Source: Mesorhizobium zhangyense (lineage in GTDB: Bacteria; Pseudomonadota; Alphaproteobacteria; Rhizobiales; Rhizobiaceae). Taken from it: a stretch of 64,000 bases of DNA. Under the pieces are notes generated by a model. It was not told where the DNA came from. It did not search any database and worked only from the letters and a program-made list of their open reading frames with translations. Shown here piece by piece: positions 61,423 through 64,000 of the stretch. How positions within the stretch are numbered: the stretch's first letter is position 1; each line of letters opens with the position of its first letter. A program made the position numbers and the translations under genes. The stretch covers positions 111,285 to 175,284 of the forward strand of contig NZ_JAAKZG010000012.1 in the NCBI RefSeq assembly GCF_011045115.1, in the 5' to 3' direction.

Positions 61423-62238
61423 TCAGTTCGTGAACAAACGCACGGCGGCCGCCACGATTGCCTCCGGCGCATCCTCCTGCATCAGGTGGCCGGATCGAGG
61501 AACGGGCGCGAATGCGCAGTTCGGCAGCATGGCGGCGAGTTCTCGGCCGCGCTCGAGCGGAATCCACTGGTCTTCCTCGCCCCACAGCAGGGCCACCTTG
61601 CAGCGAAGCTCGCCATAGCGGTCCTGCACCTCGTCGGTGAAGCGCTGGTCCATCTGGGCGATCTGGCGGTAGAAGGCCGGCTTGCCGGTCGGGCCGGTCC
61701 ATGGCGCGACATATGGCTCGAGCTCGCTGTCGGAAAGTTTCCGCGCGACCGCGCCGGAAATATAGGCTTTCAGGATTGCGAGCTGGATATAGTCGGGAAC
61801 GCCGGCGAAAGCGGCCTCGTTAAGCCTCACATGCCGGACGAATGGCGAGCCCCAAGGGCGAATGGCGACGGGATCGATCAAAAGCAGCCGCTGATAATCG
61901 CAACCGTTGAGCAGATGCGCCCGCAACGCGGTTGCACCGCCGAAATCATGGGCGATGACGTCCGGGCGGTCCAGTTGCCAGAATGCCAGCATTGCCGCCA
62001 ACGCCTCGTTCTGGATACCGAGCGATACGTCCTGGCCTTCGAATTTCCCCGACGATCCATAGCCGGGGAGATCGTAGAAATAGATCGTGTGGCTGCGCGA
62101 AAGCTCCGGCGCAACGCGATGCCAGACATGGGACGAGAAGGGCGTGCCATGGACGAGCACAAGCGGCGGACCGCTGCCGATGGAGCCCCAGGCGATGCTC
62201 GTGCCGTTCCAGTCGAAGCGCTCAGTGGGGATCATCAT
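61423..62238 (-). CDS. Alpha/beta hydrolase with Asp nucleophile (haloalkane dehalogenase/epoxide hydrolase-like)
   Basis: A 271-aa alpha/beta hydrolase. The oxyanion segment is LVLVHGTPFSSHVWHRV near residue 27. The nucleophile elbow is DVIAHDFGGATALRAHL near 95, where Asp takes the place usual for Ser, as in haloalkane and fluoroacetate dehalogenases and epoxide hydrolases. The acid is likely in LLWGEEDQW near 220 and the His in RSGHLMQEDAP near 250. No signal peptide is seen. A Ser esterase is thus unlikely, but the exact reaction cannot be assigned. Confidence 0.83.
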   Translation of the reverse strand: MMIPTERFDWNGTSIAWGSIGSGPPLVLVHGTPFSSHVWHRVAPELSRSHTIYFYDLPGYGSSGKFEGQDVSLGIQNEALAAMLAFWQLDRPDVIAHDFGGATALRAHLLNGCDYQRLLLIDPVAIRPWGSPFVRHVRLNEAAFAGVPDYIQLAILKAYISGAVARKLSDSELEPYVAPWTGPTGKPAFYRQIAQMDQRFTDEVQDRYGELRCKVALLWGEEDQWIPLERGRELAAMLPNCAFAPVPRSGHLMQEDAPEAIVAAAVRLFTN

Positions 62239-62416
62239 CGGCCTCCAGTTCCATTCAACGGGAAGGACGGAGGCTAGCCGTTGGCGGCCCGCGGGTTAAA
62301 CGCGAAAAACTAAAGACTGTTTCAGTGTTGCTAAATGTTATCGCGACATCGCGAGGCATTGCCCTCGGCGCAGCTTTTCGCTATGTGCGCATGGAATGTT
62401 TCCGGAGGGACTTTAG

Positions 62417-62644
62417 ATGGCAGACCATACGCCGACCGGCCCGCTCGAGATGGGCGCCGAGATGGACTACAGAGAGCACGAGCGCACCTATTCCGGGTTC
62501 CTGACGCTCGCTAAGTACGGCTCGCTTGCAGTCGGCGCTCTCCTCATCGCCATGGCCTTCGGCTTCTTCACCAGCGCCGGCTTCTTCTCGGCGACGGTGT
62601 TGTTCCTGATTGTCTGCGCTGTCGGCGGATTTCTCCTCCGCTAA
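62417..62644 (+). CDS. aa3-type cytochrome c oxidase subunit IV (small, single-helix)
   Basis: A 75-aa membrane protein with an acidic, polar start (HTPTGPLEMGAEMDYREHER) and one hydrophobic helix covering YGSLAVGALLIAMAFGFFTS and the rest of the chain. This matches the bacterial aa3-type oxidase subunit IV family (COX4_pro_2), single-helix subunits that accompany the oxidase in Paracoccus and relatives. The ATG follows GGAGGGA with 8 bases between. It lies 84 bases before pntA on the same strand, an arrangement I believe is common in rhizobia. Both act in membrane energy metabolism. Confidence 0.85.
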   Translation: MADHTPTGPLEMGAEMDYREHERTYSGFLTLAKYGSLAVGALLIAMAFGFFTSAGFFSATVLFLIVCAVGGFLLR

Positions 62645-62728
62645 TCCTTCCAGACTTCTCCTTGCGGTGCGGGTCTGGCGCTCCAGCCGGTTCGCGCCGG
62701 ATGGTGTTCCAGCCGAAAGGGCCCTGCC

Positions 62729-64000
62729 GTGGCGCAGACGATCTTTGTCCCCAAGGAAGTTGATTTGAACGAGCCGCGCGTTGCGGCGTCTCCGGATACG
62801 GTGAAACGGCTTGCCGCGCTTGGTTTTGACGTGATTGTCGAGACTGGTGCCGGCCTGAACTCGCGCATCATCGATGCCGAATTCACCGCAGCGGGTGCGA
62901 AAATCGGCAAGGTGTCGGACGCGGGCAAGGCCGATGTGGTGCTGAAGGTGCGCCGGCCGAGCGATGCGGAGCTGAAAGGCTATAAAGCGGGCGCTGCGGT
63001 GCTGGCGATCATGGACCCCTACGGCAATGACGCTGCGGTGGCGGCACTGGCCAAGGCAGGCGTCACGGCATTTTCCATGGAATTCATGCCGCGCATCACG
63101 CGCGCCCAGTCGATGGACGTGTTGTCCAGCCAAGCCAACCTCGCCGGCTATCAGGCCGTCATCGATGGTGCTGCCGAATATGACCGGGCGCTGCCGATGA
63201 TGATGACGGCGGCGGGCACGGTGCCGGCGGCAAAGATTTTTGTCATGGGCGTCGGCGTTGCCGGTCTTCAGGCGATCGCCACGGCGCGCCGCCTTGGCGG
63301 TATCGTGACGGCGACTGACGTGCGCCCCGCCGCCAAGGAGCAGGTCGCCTCGCTCGGCGCTAAGTTCCTCGCCGTCGAGGACGAGGAATTCAAGGCGGCC
63401 GAAACCGCCGGCGGCTACGCCAAGGAAATGTCCAAGGAATACCAGGCCAAGCAGGCGGCACTCACCGCCGAGCACATCGCCAAGCAGGACATCGTCATCA
63501 CCACGGCACTCATTCCGGGCCGTCCGGCGCCGAAGCTGGTGTCTGCGGCCATGGTCGCCTCGATGAAGGCCGGTTCGGTCATCGTCGATCTGGCGGTCGA
63601 GCGCGGCGGCAATGTCGAGGGCGCTGTGCCTGGCAAGGTCGTGACGACCGCAAACGGTGTCAAGATCGTCGGCCATCTCAATGTGCCGGGCCGGGTCGCG
63701 GCATCTGCCTCGCTGCTCTACGCCAAGAACCTCTTTGCCTTCCTCGAAACCATGGTCGACAAGGGCACGAAGCAGCTTGCGATCAATCGCGAGGACGATC
63801 TCGTCAAGGCGACGATGCTGACCGACGGTGGCAAGGTCGTTCATCCGAATTTCGCCAATGCCGCACCCGCTCAGAGCGAGCCGGCGGCGAAGGCAACCAG
63901 GACAGCCGAGGCAAAGTCTGAGGCCGCGCCGAAGAAGGCCGCTGCCAAGAAACCTGCGGCGAAGAAACCGGCAACAGTCAAACCGATCGTGCCCGGCAAG
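62729..64000 (+). CDS. pntA: NAD(P) transhydrogenase subunit alpha (partial at the window end)
   Basis: At least 424 aa are present and the frame is open at base 64000. It starts at GTG with AAAGGG upstream. This is domain I of the proton-pumping transhydrogenase: TIFVPKEVDLNEPRVAASPD at the N-terminus, VMGVGVAGLQAIATARRLGG (NAD-binding Rossmann motif) near residue 172, then IPGRPAPKLVSAAMVASMKA and SVIVDLAVERGGNVE. The domain moves hydride between NADH and NADP with the PntB part across the membrane. After about residue 380 comes an Ala/Lys-rich stretch (PKKAAAKKPAAKKPATVKP) that resembles histone H1 tails and is unlike R. rubrum PntAA, which ends near 384. Its full length is not visible. 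Confidence 0.92.
   Translation, partial: MAQTIFVPKEVDLNEPRVAASPDTVKRLAALGFDVIVETGAGLNSRIIDAEFTAAGAKIGKVSDAGKADVVLKVRRPSDAELKGYKAGAAVLAIMDPYGNDAAVAALAKAGVTAFSMEFMPRITRAQSMDVLSSQANLAGYQAVIDGAAEYDRALPMMMTAAGTVPAAKIFVMGVGVAGLQAIATARRLGGIVTATDVRPAAKEQVASLGAKFLAVEDEEFKAAETAGGYAKEMSKEYQAKQAALTAEHIAKQDIVITTALIPGRPAPKLVSAAMVASMKAGSVIVDLAVERGGNVEGAVPGKVVTTANGVKIVGHLNVPGRVAASASLLYAKNLFAFLETMVDKGTKQLAINREDDLVKATMLTDGGKVVHPNFANAAPAQSEPAAKATRTAEAKSEAAPKKAAAKKPAAKKPATVKPIVPGK

Overview
The window is a stretch of GC-rich alphaproteobacterial chromosome or large replicon. It is most like Hyphomicrobiales (Phyllobacteriaceae, Mesorhizobium-type). This rests on gene content: an ExsH-like RTX glycanase, membrane urate hydroxylase PuuD, an aa3-oxidase subunit IV next to pntA, and many ABC and TRAP importers. 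It also rests on a family of palindromic intergenic repeats built from CTCCCCG...CGGGGAG hairpins that appears about every 5 kb. No rRNA, tRNA, CRISPR array, IS element or phage gene was seen. Both ends cut genes: a crotonase tail on the left and pntA on the right.

Layout. 1-2.6 kb: crotonase tail, HSL-type esterase, secreted RTX/GH16 glycanase. 2.8-10.2 kb (minus): a dipeptide-type ABC importer (Tat-dependent binding protein, two permeases, one fused double ATPase), with a CocE/NonD peptidase-like hydrolase upstream and a leader region holding a 16-codon ORF and a hairpin. 10.4-10.9 kb: a Phd/RelE-type toxin-antitoxin pair. 10.9-24.3 kb: a purine and ureide degradation block. The minus arm is puuE-uraD (fused), allE, allA and a deaminase. 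The plus arm is uraH, xdhA, xdhB, xdhC. A LysR regulator, puuD and guaD follow, and a UPF0303 gene. Together these convert guanine/xanthine to urate, 5-hydroxyisourate, OHCU, allantoin, allantoate, then ureidoglycine to ureidoglycolate to glyoxylate. The allantoate amidohydrolase step is not in the window. A MOFRL glycerate kinase at 24.4 kb could take up glyoxylate-derived glycerate.

26-38.5 kb is a mosaic of small units: a glutamine-synthetase-like/aminotransferase pair, a WD40 protein, a His-rich COG0523 GTPase, a secreted intradiol-dioxygenase-like protein, MarR, AraC/DUF2000 and EamA genes, a LacI regulator with a 2-hydroxyacid dehydrogenase behind a perfect 21-bp palindrome, and a gamma-glutamyl-GABA-hydrolase-like amidotransferase. 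38.7-42.3 kb: a TRAP transporter whose binding-protein gene converges on its permease genes across a two-way terminator. 42.5-44.6 kb: an orphan LivH-like permease divergent from a CGNR zinc-finger regulator plus lipoprotein operon, with an inverted repeat between them. 44.8-52.5 kb: a large indolepyruvate:ferredoxin-oxidoreductase-type enzyme, a GGDEF/EAL protein, a FeeM-like N-acyltransferase and a Crp/Fnr regulator. 52.8-60.4 kb: an acyl-CoA ligase with a complete branched-chain-type ABC importer and a 49-aa DUF3096 membrane protein. 60.6-64 kb: a secreted protein of unknown function, an alpha/beta hydrolase with an Asp nucleophile, cytochrome oxidase subunit IV and pntA.

The most unusual observations are these: a palindromic repeat translated in frame inside xdhC; the LacI gene with a probable CTG start behind a perfect palindrome; the CGNR/lipoprotein unit with its inverted-repeat site; and the short translated leader with a hairpin upstream of the dipeptide importer.
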